64,000 nt of DNA from Xenopus tropicalis. Its lineage: Eukaryota; Chordata; Amphibia; Anura; Pipidae. The stretch lies in the NCBI RefSeq assembly GCF_000004195.4, contig NC_030684.2:66027892-66091891 (forward strand). The letters are read 5' to 3'. The notes beneath the pieces were generated by a model. That model was not told the origin of the DNA. It ran no database searches and worked only from the letters and a program-made list of their open reading frames with translations. The first letter of the stretch is position 1. Each line of letters opens with the position of its first letter. Of the stretch, positions 1 to 13,927 are shown piece after piece. A program made the translations under genes and the position numbers.

Positions 1-960
1 TTTCTACTACGATCTAAACAGCAGAATAACTAAAAGATCGGTCATACATGGTGCTACAGTTACCTACATCTCAGAAAATCTAGCATTTTGTATGATAGTG
101 TATGTATTTGTATTATATTATTAAGTAAGGTAATCTGCTATTTGTCATTTCTGAATTTTGCGTTCTTGAGCGACACTGAAATAATAATGTTTCTCTCATT
201 TAGTTAAGCAATTAATAATCTCTTTACAAATAAAGCTTCTAAGGACATTATTTTTTGTTGGATTGGTCACACAATTGTTGGCAGAGATCAGGGATAAAGA
301 ATGATTCGAATAAATCAATACCCTTTGAACCCGTTATTAAGGAAAAGTTTAATCAGTCAACTGTATTCGTTTTGGCACATACGCCTGCACATATACAATC
401 ACACATCACATAGAGTAATACACCTGACAAGGGGACTCCTCAATTGACCCTTCGCCTTGAGGCACCCCACTGAACCCCCTTGTTACATATCTCAATGAAA
501 CACCAGGAGACAGAGGTGGAGAAAATGGCCACAGCATTTATTCACATTTTATCAAATTAATAGGACCTTGCCAGCCTAACCCAAGGCAATATTCTAAAGC
601 CATAATTCCATAAGAGGTCGCTACTATGCTCTGCCGTTCCTCGCTGAAGACTTGAATGAGTATTAGACTGCCTCTACCTACAGAGAGGATGGCCCCAAAC
701 TCTGCTACCAGCAGGAGCTGCATTACCAACCATGAGAGAAGTTCAGCAGCCCTGCTGCCGGTCCTGGATCTGCAGTGTCTCGATGATAGGAAATCCAAGC
801 AGGCTGTCACCTAGCACAAGCAGTAGTAGCGTCTGTATCTATCAATCCACCGTGCAGTCACAGGAGAGAACCTCCTTTCTCCCTCTGCTAAAATGACCTG
901 TGCAGTACTGGCAAGGTCCTACCGCTGCTGTGACAAATAAAACTTAAAATATATTATCAT
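1..960. other. Unrecognised sequence
   Basis: No gene, RNA or repeat family is recognised here. Short open frames occur on both strands but none has a protein-like motif. The part from about 430 to 930 is richer in G+C than its flanks, without a recognisable signature. Confidence 0.4.
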
Positions 961-964
961 ATAT

Positions 965-1100
965 CCACTATTTTGATCCAGAGGAAGGCAAAAAACCCAA
1001 CCTGAAGCTAGTGCCAATTATGCCTCAAGAGGGAAAAAATTCCTTCCTGACCCCCTGGGCGATCGGAAACATTCCCTGGATCAAGAAATCGTTTACATGA
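965..1100 (-). mobile_element. CR1-type LINE 3'-end fragment
   Basis: This is a short relic of the same 3' region seen in the longer CR1 copies at 13928-14815 and 56945-57475. Shared wording on the plus strand includes a segment of the form GATCCAGAGGAAGGCAAAAA, followed by a block ending AAATTCCTTCCTGACC. The element reads on the minus strand. It has neither the octamer tail nor coding sequence. Confidence 0.65.
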
Positions 1101-2545
1101 ATTAAACACAAAGCTGACTCTCAAGTTTATACAATATAAAGATACAGAAAGCACAATATAAAAATGCATTCAGGTAAAATTCCACATTCAGTTATTAATA
1201 GATAATATGAAAACCAAAAGAAGAGAAACTCCTGACATTTCTCAAAATATGCAAAAAGAGGGAGGGTGGGTGGGATGTTTCTACCTGCTCAGAAGATAAG
1301 GAAGTGAGTGCTTTTCTGACATCACATCCCTCTCTTTCTCCGCCCCTCCCCAGGCCAGCCTTCTCCTGCCTTAACTCTTTCCTTCTCACCTAATCACAGT
1401 TGCACCTGGTTCTGCCAATCTCTAAACATAAACCAGTGTAATCTGGCTGCTGGTTATTCGGATCCCTTGTCATGCAGCCCCTGCGCTTATATCTCCAGGG
1501 CTTTCCTTTCTGGCCCAAGAATAGAATCACCAGCTTGCATAAATATAAATCCTTAAATGCACTTGTAGGATTTGAACTGTGAAATGTTTACAAGAATAGG
1601 CAAGAATTCAACTGTGCCTTCTACTGGGACAATGCTAAGACATAACTGTAATACAGAATGAAAGCAGATACAAAGGAAATTATATCATAAGACACCTTTT
1701 TTGCTGGCTAGTTGTAACCTTACTGAATGAGGCACCACTGGACAAGTAAATCAACATTTATAAAAAGACTGAGATGTATAATAGGAGGCATGAAACTGGA
1801 CTGGGGTCATATGGGCATAACTATATGGGAAACACTGATATGTAGGGCTTGTAAGAATATTGGGGTGGGGGGGGGGGTCACATTCTGTGTAATGAAAATA
1901 CAGTATATTTAACCAGTATATCTACACACTTTTTATTTATCGAAGTTACTAACTGTGGTATTGCCCTGTGATAAAGCTTATGCCATGCCTGTACTAAAAA
2001 TTCTATTAAATGTATCTGTAGTATCTTGCCTGTGTCCTGGCATAAGTTGCATCTCATAGCAACTTTATAATTCAGCAACATGGCAGCTCCTACTCATAAT
2101 GAATAAACTAAAACGCAAAGACAAATAAGGCTTTCAGGACAGAAGTCTCAATGTGGTTTAGAAATGCAGACTAAATTATATCTTCTAACAGACTGTTGCC
2201 CCCTAACATTTTCCTTCTAAGAACTTCTACCTGTTATAAAGGGACATGTAGCTAGTAAAGTAGTGGTTAAAAAAAATAGAAAACCAATTGTCAGGTCAGA
2301 GAGGAATAAGACACAGTTGTAAATCAGGTCAAAGGCAGGAACTGTAATTCTAGAAACATATAAAGAGCACCAGGAATGAAAAAAATAAGTATCACACAAA
2401 GACAAGTAGGTAAGAGTGAACTGTCAGTTCCAAATCCATTTGACTCTAAAATGTGACATGATGTCATTTTACATTGTTGTGGGAATGTCATTGTCCCATT
2501 AATCAGATGATTTTATCAACTTGGGTTTATTTTAATATTTGAATG
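1101..2545. other. Unrecognised AT-rich sequence
   Basis: No gene or known repeat is seen. It contains a G homopolymer near 1863-1877. The short open frames have ordinary noncoding composition. Confidence 0.4.
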
Positions 2546-2549
2546 TTTT

Positions 2550-2622
2550 TTAGTGGACTTAAGGTAAGGTGACCTGAATTAAAGAAAATAACCTTATTAT
2601 CCATAAAACCCCAGGTCCCAAG
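2550..2622. mobile_element. One-arm relic of the palindromic TA-flanked MITE
   Basis: It matches the internal-to-right arm of the family best seen at 15540-15800 and 56582-56846: a segment reading from 'ggacttaaggta' through 'ccccaggtcccaagca'. The terminal part and the other arm are missing. Confidence 0.55.
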
Positions 2623-5600
2623 CAAGAGCTTACCATGGAATCTATTAAAAAGACCTGTAGGTGGATTTCTCTAGTGAGAAAGAATTGTACATATTATACT
2701 GTATATATTTATATCCTGTTCTTTTGCATATGAATGAAGCTATGTGTATGAAATCGACAACGGAACAATATTGGAGTAAATCTCGTGTAGACCTACACTA
2801 TGTAGCTGACATAGTATTTGGATGTGTGCTATGCTCTATAATTCTTAAAAAAAAAGGATGCAAGCAAGGCAAAGGTTTCACTCCAATTCTTGGCTGTCAG
2901 AGCTACTTTTGGAAATTTCCCAAACAATTAGATCTGCTTTCATACTAGCCTAGGGATATAAGCCTGTGATACAGGAGAAAACTGGCATGAATATGTATTA
3001 AATTGACTGAGAAGAGCACAAGTGGACACCTCTCCCCCAGTTGCAACTCTGCACAGTGTTTAGGTTTGTGGCTGAGAAATGTACCTGTCTATTAACTGCT
3101 ATGCTGTGCAGCACTTAGTGAGAAATATTCTGCAGAGACACAAGCACATCTATAGCAATTCAGCAGCTGTTATCAGGAGCTGAGAGTTTAGTCTGTGTAG
3201 TATGAAAGCTGTAGCCCCCTGCAGTTTTTTCAGCTTGGAAAACAGGTCTGGATTTCCTCTCTCTTATCTTACTCAGTATTCAGCCCTCTAAAGCCCTGAG
3301 AATGGTGAAGTCTAGGTGATGAGATGTGGTCAGAACACTGTCTTTCTATGCAGGATCCAGTATAGCTGCCTGGACTGTCCTCTGAGGGATTACATTCTGC
3401 ACTGTACAGAAATCAGAAGGAAGAAAGGCACTGAATGACTCAAAGCATAGAAAACTGTCTGAATGTCTGCAGTAAAGGTATGTGGCATTTCCCTGAAATC
3501 AATGATTTTATTATCATTAATACATATACTGTTTAATGCAACCAGTGTGATAGGAAACATAGGAGACATGTGCCTAAATGTAATGTGGTTTATATATGTA
3601 TTCTAGACTGGACAATACTGATTTTGTCTGCAATTCAAGACATCACAAATCATGCAGGTGTCTTTGTGTCTCTTTTGTCTTGGTGTAGGAAAGTTGCAGG
3701 GATATTTTAGCAGTTTGTAAGCACAATAGAAATCTGACTTTCTGGCACTATATTCCTTCCCATTTTTCATTTTACTCCCTCCATGATGTACTAATTATAG
3801 CACTTATTTTGAAATTATGATCCATTCATTCACTTTTTCTTTGCCTCTTTTTCATTCATAGCACCAGCTGTGCTGGGAAATGGTGTAGGCTGGATCATGT
3901 AAATCTTAACAGGCACAGCCGCACAACCTAGTTTGAGCAAATTTGGGAATACAAAGTCAGAACATATAATTCCCTTTGCAGCTAGCTCCACAGGAGTGTT
4001 GAGATTATAGGCACTACAGAACAAATACAGTATAACATTTTAAAGGAGCTTTAGGGAAAATAAAAGAACAGTTCTGATAGCACATGCTGGTAAAGTATGT
4101 TTGTCTAAATTGATTGTCCTTGGGTATTTATGGAAGGTGACACCACTGCGTGCTGGATAGGACCACACTAGACACCTATCTAACCGGCTGTTGCTTTTTC
4201 AGATGCATGGAAACAAGAGCGAAGTGTTGTCATGTAGCAAATAATTATAAGTTAAAGATTATGAACCATGACAGACCTGAAGATAAATATTCTTTGGGCA
4301 AAGCACTTTTGCCAATAGTACAGGAAGATCACTTTAAATGAAACAGGTGATTCATTGACAGCTCATCTCTAAGATTTATGTGGATTTAGAGCAATGTATT
4401 GGAGGAGCACAACTCTACAAGAAATGTCCTTGTGTTGTTATAAATCAGAGAAGCGGTCAGCTGTGGATCCCATGTTAGCAAGTTGCATGTTTAACAGTGT
4501 AAAAATAGCAGAGGATTGTGATGCAAGCTAAATTGGTTTGTGAGTGTAGGAATGCTTTCCCTGTATCAATGTGCTGATCATGCCATCGACCTACAATGTG
4601 AACACACAGTTGTGAGATTTAATATGTAAAGGCAAAGTCAATAGGCAATAAACACATACATAAAAAGTAATTTGCTTTGAATTCTGCGGCTCCCCCTCTT
4701 CATTTCCATGAACATTTATTGATCGCACAAGTCTTGTTTTGAACCAAAACTAGCATAAAGTAACTGCTTCTAAATATTTACAATACAAACAGGGAAAAAA
4801 TCAATATTGTTTCTAAAAACCCCACTCTCTATTAAATTGATCATAAACTAAATCAGAGTTCAGTTTGATAACTCCACGAGTGATCCCTCTTTGTTCGCAA
4901 ATAATTCTTCTCCCTGTGATTTATGCCATGTACCTTTGTGCAATTGCAAGCTTCACACAGCGGAGTCAGCAGAGGGAGTAAGAAGCTTATTGCAGAAGCT
5001 GTGCTGCAGTTATTAGCATGGAATGCAGCACTCTCGCAACGATGATTTCACCTTTGTCTTAGGAAGCTACAATTTATACAGGAATGTAGGCTTTCTGGCT
5101 TAAACATTTCTCTACTTGTTGTACAGTACTTATTTGTAATCATAACTGCAACATTAGCTCAATAAGACAATACTTGCATAAGCCAAAATATTTATGCAAA
5201 ATACACTCAGAATCTGGTACCTGTGTCCATACAGGGGTCTACAAATGTCCGTCATGCAATTTATAGAAATAGGATGTGTTTTTAGGTTATCCTATCTCAA
5301 GCCTTCCTTATACCTTAATTACTTTAGCACACAAATGATGATGCAGCATGAGTTACATTAGCAGCCCATACTGCATAGATGTCAATATTTAAATTATTTT
5401 GGGGGGGATTGAGCCCATGCTCCTGCGCCAATAACATCAGCTGTGTAAAATGCCTTTATGGACTTTATATGTGGAATGGGCAGGTTGTCATACAGTGGAG
5501 ATTTTTTGTTTTTCTCCTTTTTAGCTAGCAGTAGGTTACAGGTGTTTGTGACCCACCTTACTCACTGTTAATATTTGTAACAGCCAATATAATTTCTGTC

Positions 5601-7550
5601 CACATCTGGTTATAATACCTAGCGACTGCATTTGTTGTGCCCACTTTTACTCTGATTTTTCACAAGTACATAATATTCAATACTAAACAAACAAAATCAG
5701 AGAATTGGAAAGCATTAACTTTTAAATCCAAAATTTTGGTCTGCCCCATTACATCGCAGCAATATTTCATTCCAATTCAGTGTCAATTTTCAACACCATT
5801 GTTTGAGAGAAGGTCATACACTGTAGAAAAACAATGGTTTTTCTACATGAAGATTGGCAAAGTTCTAAAGCTGGCATAGCCATGGGTAAAAAGTGTGCTA
5901 GTTTCTACATATTTTTATGCTCATAGACTTTTTTTTATTGATTTCAATTAACTTCACAAAGTCTGGGGTGGTAATTGTATCAATGCCAGCATACACAACT
6001 GAGCACGGGACAGTTTTATAAATAAGTATTTACAATTAGGGCTCTTACACATGGACATTTTTAAGAGGGTGGTTAAAAAAAGGCTATAAAATAGTGATGA
6101 TTATCAACTATAAAACTAGATTTTTCCCCTAAAAGATGCTCCAACCACTACATGGGGATGCAGGATGATTTAAGAGAGCACATTATTTTCTGTTGTACCT
6201 GTACCGACTGCCCCAAGCTGAAGTGCAGATGAGATGCAAAAAGTAACACTCTTTCCATGTTCATCAGTTCCCTGTGGTGCAGTGACTTTGGGCACAAAAA
6301 AGGGGCTCTGTTAACCCAGAAATAACCAAGGAGGCATCATACACACCAGAAGTTCATTGGATGTCCATTAAAACTCGACTTTATCCCTCCATTAAGAACA
6401 TTCACACCTGACGCATTTTGTGAGCATGCACAATCATAGCCTCTGTTAACTCATGCATATCCATTTAGTGGCCCTTTGGAGAAAAATCTAGCTCTTTTAG
6501 TTGATCCACATAACTATTTTACCAGTTCCTCCCACAGATCCATTGCTCTGGTTTGGATGAGAGCACAAAGCGTATAGTAAAATGGTGTCTCTCACCTATA
6601 AAGAATCAGGATGGTAAACTTTTTTTCAAAGAAGCTAGGGGGGAAAAGTTGCCAAATTAATATGCTGTGGGCTGCCAGAAAAATTGGCACCTCCCAGGGA
6701 ATTTATCACTTTGAGCCTTAATAAATTTACTATAAATATACTACAGCTGGTAAAATGTGTGCTATTGAATCTGGAGTGATAGTACCTGTACATTTATCCC
6801 AATGATCTACAAGTTGTAATTTTATGTTTATATACTATAAATCCTTACACAATTTCACACACTGCTAATAGTATTACAAACATTGAATATCATTTAATTT
6901 GATAGGGTTGGATTGTACATTTCTTATTTGTTTTGCTCTGTTCTAGATAAGTAGAAGCTACTCTCAAGCAAATAGTAATGGACCCCTACTACCTGGCTTA
7001 AAACTCTTTGATAATATGTACATTAGGGTGGAATAGTTTTTTTTTTTAATTTACTGAATGTATTGATTAAGGAACCCCTCTTCTCTATATGTCAGCTTTT
7101 ATTCATATGTATAAGTAAAATGTTCTTACTTAAGGCCACTAAGAAATCCATGTTCCTAACAAAGTTTGGCATTTGCCCCTTGTTATATTCCCCCCCACTA
7201 TGATCTGACGATATCAGTGTTTTCTTTTATCTAGGTGTTGTACACATATAAATAGTATATTTTCATTAACATGATGCTGCAAATCCTTGTCTCACAACTC
7301 ATTCACTGTTTTGTATCTTCTGCTCATTACACCTAAGCATTATTACATTATCAATACACAGCATGCTCTGGAAGAGTTTAAACTGAGAAGTTATAAAAAA
7401 AAGAGGTTATGATTAATCTCAGTTACAGTCACCTTCGGAAAAGAGCAGTAAAGAACTACAGTCATGCATAGAGAATAATATAGATAGGAACATAAGGGGG
7501 TATATGTTACTGCATTATCATTTGTGTGCTAAATTTGGTTTATTTAATGC
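2623..7550. other. Long unrecognised, apparently single-copy stretch
   Basis: No reading frame resembles a protein and no repeat family is recognised over almost 5 kb. Two subregions stand out weakly. One is 3000-3478, which is richer in G+C and ends in a splice-donor-like AAAG|GTATGT. The other is 4820-5060, with few simple repeats and a conserved-element look. Neither can be called a gene from sequence alone. Confidence 0.4.
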
Positions 7551-7552
7551 AT

Positions 7553-7607
7553 GGTGATCCAAATTACAGAAAATCCCTTATCTGGAAAACCCCAGGTCCT
7601 AAACATA
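7553..7607. mobile_element. Short relic of the palindromic TA-flanked MITE
   Basis: The stretch 'gatccaaattacagaaa...cttatctggaaaaccccaggtcc' matches the right arm of the element at 15540-15800 with several substitutions. Only about 55 bases survive. Confidence 0.5.
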
Positions 7608-9400
7608 ATAGATGCCATACTTGTACTAAGCACTTGTAGATCTGTTCTTGTAGTTGTAATGCTATGACATATTCTAGCTCTCTAAGCTTTGTTCCATATT
7701 TACTTTCATAATAGACACTAATATACAAACCCCAGCTTTATTTGCAAGGTTATATTGTATATAAATGTGTACTTTTTATTTTGTTTATTCATCTAACCAT
7801 CGCAATGTATTGTTGTCCTACAGTCCTGCATTACTCTATTGAAACATTAAACACACTAATATTTAAATATATCTGTAACCATGTTAATGTACTTTACATA
7901 CTAAAATGTTGTTGTGTTATTCTGAGTAAAACTGAAATAATAACTAAATAAATCTGGAATGGATAAATAACCATAATTAAAATGCACATTTTTGCACTTT
8001 TTAGAGAGCTACTCTAAATTTGATGAAAGTTATGCTCTGCCTTCATTTTTTATTTTCAGTTTGGGTAAGTTCACATTTCCACTTGCTTTAACCCAATGTG
8101 GTATAATTGTGGGCGATTTCTACCATACAGATAATAACTTGAATTCTGTGATATCGCACTATTATCTCACAGTGTATGAGGATAATATGAAACTATACCA
8201 TTGCCAACATTATTATATATTAGAGATACATTTCAGCCCCACATTCACAAAGCAACTTGGGATAAAATAAAAACTTTTATAAACTATCAATTTGTTTTCT
8301 TTTTCCTCTTACATAAGTTACATTTAAGCTAAAGGCATTTGAGCACTTAAATAATGTCCCTGGGGTATTTTTTTCTGTCTTATATTATTATAGTAGAAAG
8401 TTTACTGCCTGTAATGCACTCACAAGTTGTAAAAATTATCTGCTGCCACTTTGGCAAAACGGAATAACCTCTGAACACTAGAGGTGAGGGAAGAAAGGTT
8501 CTGCTACTCATCATGTATCAGCACCATTTACATTGCAGCCCCTGCAGTCTGCATTTGTAAGCGCAGTTAAGAATCCATTTGCTCTATCTTCTTTAAGACT
8601 TTGATTCATATTAGAAAGAATTGGACATTATGTGCTTTCCATTCATACGGAATATATCATCAACCAAATGTACCAGTGACACATGAAAAGCTTTAATGCT
8701 ATTAATAGCTATAAATCTTAAGAAAAAACTATTCATTCTGTACATGCTTAACCAGAACACTTAGATTATCATTGTCTTATTCATCTGTGTCAGTAAAAAT
8801 GTTCTGCAGAGTATTTTATTAAGTTCCTCATATAACCATCATATTTTGCAGAATGGAATATAAAACAGAAAGTGACCCAACTTCAATAAATCTTGCACTT
8901 GTATATACAGTATTTTAAGAGCTAGGATAAGTGAAATTATTCAAATGTATTCTGATTATGGTTTCATGCAGTGATTTTAATAAATATTGTGTTATGCAGG
9001 TTGATGGTGTCCTTTTTTTTTAAGAACAGGTGCAGCTCCTGCCATGAGACAGTGGCAACATTGGCTTAGGTGGCAGTGTATATCAGTTTACTGGTGGGGG
9101 GCAAAAAGCTGCCTCTGGTTACAACCCAAGTCAGATATCCATTTCTTAATGTGGAAATTTGGTGCAGAGAGCACATTAGTTTAGGGGCAAATGCATCAGT
9201 GATGCTGTCTCGGGTAGCAACAGCCCCTAAAGCACCCCTATTTAAGAACAATATAAATATTAGATGAGAGAAGACCATGTGTGAATTTAATTTAGGACCA
9301 CAGTTCATTAAAGCAGTTGTCGCACTGCATTCTGTAACACAACGATACAGGTAACCACATCAGGGCTACTCTCCCACTTAAACGGCTTTGAAACTTCAGT
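7608..9400. other. Unrecognised sequence
   Basis: AT-rich, with no recognisable gene. The part from about 9010 to 9310 is less AT-rich and open in both directions (two overlapping frames of 65 and 80 codons). Neither product resembles a known protein, and the stretch may be an old unclassified repeat. Confidence 0.35.
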
Positions 9401-9404
9401 GTAT

Positions 9405-9665
9405 GATTTTGGAAGCCATAGGACTCAGTGACACTGTATAGATCCAACCTGACCAAAAGATAATCACAATATCAAAGCTTGAATAAATTCTAAAATGGTA
9501 GCAGTCTTTGCAAAAAATATAACTTTTTCGTGGAAGTTAACGCAAACCATGAAAAAGCTGCGTAATTTTAACTATATTATCGTGGTCATTACGAAAAGTT
9601 CTATAAATTAGAAAAAATACTAATTTTTCTGAAAAAAAAAAATTATACTTTCATGAATGGGCCCC
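9405..9665. mobile_element. PIF/Harbinger-like MITE, right-end fragment
   Basis: The right end reads 'tcatgaatgggcccc', the inverse of the GGGGCCCATTTATCA-type terminus seen intact at 39888. The internal words 'ataggactcagtg' and 'attacgaaaag' recur in sibling copies. The left terminus is degraded. No coding capacity. Confidence 0.5.
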
Positions 9666-9669
9666 ATAG

Positions 9670-12600
9670 AGCAGCTACTTTTTGAAAACCAAATATCAGG
9701 AAGTATTGGTCCTAACCAGGAATCTAACACAAGAGCAGACCTGGAAATTGGCATAGAACTGATTGTGTAATCACTATAATATTGTCATGTTAAATAATAT
9801 GATCAATGCACTGGTGTAACCCAATGAAGTTAGCTACACCTCCTTATGATGACAATATCCATAGCACAATGAACTTGGACGGGAGCCTAACTGTCCAGTT
9901 GAAGGACTATGCTTCTGTGAACAATACAGTTATTTATAAAATACTGTGGTGTGAGCTCTCTTTGCTAAAATGATTCTAAGCTAGAGTTGAATGGCTCTGT
10001 TGAGTTCTTTAAATAGCAGTCAAGAAGGCCAGATCTTTTAGCATATTAATACATTTTGTGTTTTGGAGAAGCATGTTTTTATCAGTTAATCAATGTCATT
10101 GAACCAGCAGAAAAAAATGGTAACATTGGTGGATATCCACTGGTAGGAAAAGTTTTTAAAAGAAAGGGAATAAGAGTTCAAGCATTAATGTAAGACTGGA
10201 TATTATAAGTGATAGGGCCACTGAGGGAATGTCTAATCCTTGGCCTTCCAGCAGTTGTTGACATGCAGCCGCCAGACAGTGATGAACAGGATGTTTCGCT
10301 GTTCTATTTGCAATATTTTGATTACCTAAAGGGAATTAATTTAGCTGTTATTTTGCAAATAAACTTTTCTAAAAGCCCTTTCCAATGTAGACCATATTAG
10401 GATGATTTAACGTGCAGGATAGGCTTATATTTTCTTCAAACGCAAAGGAAACAGCAACATACTTTTGATTAAACTGCAATTTATACCTGCTTTGCATTTT
10501 ATGAGGTTAATGATCCCAGTGTAACATCCTGCCTGGATTTGAACCAGGAACACATTTCTTACTAAGCAGGTTTCTTACCCCATGCCTATTTTAGCAGACT
10601 GCTAGGTTCCTGGTTTACTTCAATAATATCCTTAGTTTTTCAGGCAAGAATGATGGCTGAAGTTGGTCTCTATTTACCCACATCTATTCTAAATTATCCA
10701 GCCTATAAATCCCTATCCCTCAGTTCCTTCCATGCCCATTATAGGTCTATCTAGCATAGTTCCTGGGTACGCCTTTCTATTCTGTCTATTTGGTTCTGAC
10801 GTCTACTTGTATTCTGTTTTCGACTGAATTCTGCCTGGACTGACACCCTTTTCCTGCTTGACTTCTCTTCTGGATCCTGATTTTATACTGTGTTGCTGTT
10901 CTGGTTTTGACCCGGCCTGCCTGACTCTTGTAAGTTCCTCAGTCCTCATCCTATGATCTGGTTCCCTCGCTCGCTCAGAACCTTTGCCCTTGTCCTCTCA
11001 CTTTAAGACCTGTCGGCACCTGAGTAGCGGAGGGCTTCTCTCAAAGCCAAAGTGGCTGTTATAGGCAGAAGTGTGAGCTGCAGCCGGTACCTTGGAAATT
11101 GTTCTGGATTTTGGGTTACCAATCATGACACCAGGTTGCTGCCTCTTTGCCAAACTCTGCTTCAGAAGGCAAAGCCATTGACCAGAAACCCTTCAATTTA
11201 TTTCCCCAATGTCTGTCTCTTGCTCCTATCCCTGTAACTTTGTTTTACCCTATCCCTATAATGATTATGATTTTGCTTTGAGGCAGCTTATTTTACATAT
11301 ACTAATGTGCGTTGCTGACAGCATACAGGAACACTGACTACTGATAGTTGAAGCAAAGTGACTAATTATTACATTCTCAAACTGTTTCCTGGGCGGAAAA
11401 TAATTCATAGAATTTCAACTCTGTTTCATTCATCTCTATTCCTGGATGTTTCTGTTAGCTGAAGGCACAAATGTGATAGTGCTCAATGTTTTTAAGATAT
11501 AATGTAGTGCAACACAATTGTGGGGGTCTAACATGAAATCCTCAGTAATAATGCCAGTGTATTGTTTCCACTCAGCCAAGGCACTTGCCATTTAATATCA
11601 TCAGAAGACACAGGTGACAGGTAGATATTATGACCACTGCTACAGATACATCTGTTACAGCCATTTGTGCCCCAGGGCTAATACTCACTACAGAATCAGG
11701 CCAAAAGATTAGTTACACAGTTAATCTGAGTTTAAAAGAGCTGTCCATCAAGTTTAAGCCTTCAGCCCCAGCATAACTGATCCTCATTAAGAAAGATTAT
11801 TAACGTTTTTTTCACAAGCTTTAATGTAAAAAGTTACAATACTGCCATTAACAAAAATATAAAATGAATGAAGATTACATTTTTCACAGAGGAACTGCAT
11901 CTAGTAAGACACACAGGCTCATGTACATGGGCTTTCGCTATTTCACCAAACACAAGCAATTATGATTTTGCCCAATTTTAGATAATAAGTATAATTTAAC
12001 ACTTTTTTTTGTTGAAGATCACAATTATACTGTACTTTAGCACAATGTTGGCTGACAAAATAGGCAGCCAGGGATGTTATACACAATATACCAGCAGTCA
12101 AGATTTATATTAACACCCTAACAGACAATGTCCTTTGGGTATATTATTGATTGTTTCTCCCCTGTTTATTCTTCAGTAACAGTTTGAATTGTGCTTGTAT
12201 ATACCAAGCCCATGTTGAAAGTCCATGTTTGAGATGTATTCCTGCTGACTAACTACAACACTCCAAACAATATAAATACTTTGCAGTAGAATGGTAATTC
12301 ATACGAGTGCTGAAATGACTAATCTCTCACATGTTATGTGTGTTTATGTTTGTGCCTGAGTGTCTTTGCATGAATGCCCATTTTCTTTAGTATTAAACAT
12401 CTAGGTACTAAATATTTCCCCTTTTCCTTCATGATGTTTGCTTTCATGAAATGTATTCATGTGGTTATTCAATGATATCATAACAAATATGCCAACACAT
12501 TCTGTTTATAATCATTAAAATGCAAGCAAAGACAGTTTGGTTCTGCTCCTCATTTGGGGACTGTATAACTGCATAATTTTAGTTACTGTGTTATTGCAGC

Positions 12601-12729
12601 CTGTTTGTAGTTTGGAGCTTGTTTGCAACACCTATAACTTCTTTGTTATAAAGAACATACACACAGTAGAAGATAAAATAATTCCAAAACCCAAAAATGT
12701 GGGCTGTTGGGCAAATGATATCCAGAATG
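9670..12729. other. Mostly unrecognised; pyrimidine-rich block inside
   Basis: No gene is recognised. From about 10640 to 11250 the plus strand is unusually C+T-rich with many CCTG and TTCTG words and higher G+C than the surroundings. It could be part of an unclassified repeat, possibly LTR-derived, but no termini were found. A tRNA-like relic is listed separately. Confidence 0.35.
10521..10593 (-). pseudogene. tRNA-like relic (possibly tRNA-Thr-derived)
   Basis: On the minus strand there is a perfect T-arm: stem CCTGG/CCAGG around loop TTCAAAT (plus positions 10532-10548). It contains a near-consensus Pol III B box, GGTTCAAATCC. About 20 bases upstream lies CTTAGTAAG, which resembles an AGT (Thr) anticodon loop, but the anticodon stem is not intact. 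A weak A-box-like TAGGCATGGGG lies about where expected. This suggests a decayed tRNA or tRNA-derived SINE head rather than a working gene. Confidence 0.35.
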
Positions 12730-12732
12730 TTA

Positions 12733-13266
12733 GGGGCACATTTACTAAAATCCAAAGAATTCCAGTTTAAACGGACATTCGTTTCCATGAATCCTTTTCA
12801 TTTTTCCCAAACAGGAATTGCTCCAGCAGCCATTTTAGCAGCATTGGAACTTATTCTTGAAAAACAATAATGCGTTTAAATTTTCAGTTAAAATTGGGTG
12901 GAACTGAAAACAATGAGGAAATTAAGTTCCCCTTTAAAGGTGAGTGAAACTGAAAACAATGATGGGATTAACTTGTCCTTTAAGGACAGGCTGTCACTAA
13001 CTATTCTATTACTCTGCTATTCTTAGCCTCCATAGGACTCAATGGTACTCGACAGATCAAACCTGTAGCATTTTTATATTACAAAAAAAAGTTAACTAAA
13101 TATTAATAAATCACAAATTATGGGAGTTATTTTTAAAAAGCTCAAATTTTACTGGGAATAATAATGAAAAAAAATTGAGTTCTGGTGAAAACCCACTTGT
13201 AAATCTCTAAATTATCTAGAAGTAAGAAAAAAAATCTGACTCATAATTGCTTAATTAATGTGCCCC
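12733..13266. mobile_element. PIF/Harbinger-like MITE with TTA duplication
   Basis: A 534-bp non-coding element begins GGGGCACATTTACTAA and ends in the inverse, TTAATTAATGTGCCCC. It is flanked on both sides by TTA (12730-12732 and 13267-13269). TTA/TAA target duplication with G-rich ends is the PIF/Harbinger signature, and this terminal type is abundant in Xenopus. No transposase frame is present, so it would have been moved in trans. Confidence 0.7.
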
Positions 13267-13269
13267 TTA

Positions 13270-13925
13270 GTGTATAGTAGTCATTTATCTAATGATGCCT
13301 AGGTCCATCGCTATAGGTGAAATGAAATCAGAACAAGCATACTAATCTTTTCAACACTCTCCTTGCCTTTGTTCTTTGTCCTATCTTTACTTTTAATTAA
13401 AAGTATCTCTCTAAAGGCCATGATATTTGTGTTCTCTGACACTGTCACAAAATGGGCATCCTTTTCTACCAGGACAATTCTGTTTGAATGCCAGATGGAT
13501 GACCAAAGGCAACACCAGATTGCTTAATACTCAAGGAGACCCCATATATCCTTAAGCATTGGACATAGCCACCAGATATGCATGAGCCTACACATCTCTG
13601 CCTATTCATTTAGAAAATAAAATGCATTTTGCAAGTGATAAAGTAGATTATGAAAGATCTACATTAACCTTCTAGTTTATCTAGAACTTATGTTCAGTTG
13701 AAAATAAAACTGAAAATCACATCAAATTTTTAGCTCTGAGGAACAGAAGTGTGAAAAGAAAAACACAGTAAAAAATAGAACAGTTTTGAGCAAAGATCCA
13801 CTAGAGGAAAGTGTGTTTGCACAGATGGAGTGCAGTAATGCAAATTATTCAGTGCTCCATCTGTCTGCCTGTATTTCAGCATGTTGGTTGCTCTTTTTAC
13901 AGCTCCTTTTATTTTATAGAACTGA
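13270..13925. other. Unrecognised sequence
   Basis: No gene or repeat is recognised between the Harbinger-like MITE and the CR1 relic. Confidence 0.4.
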
Positions 13926-13927
13926 AT

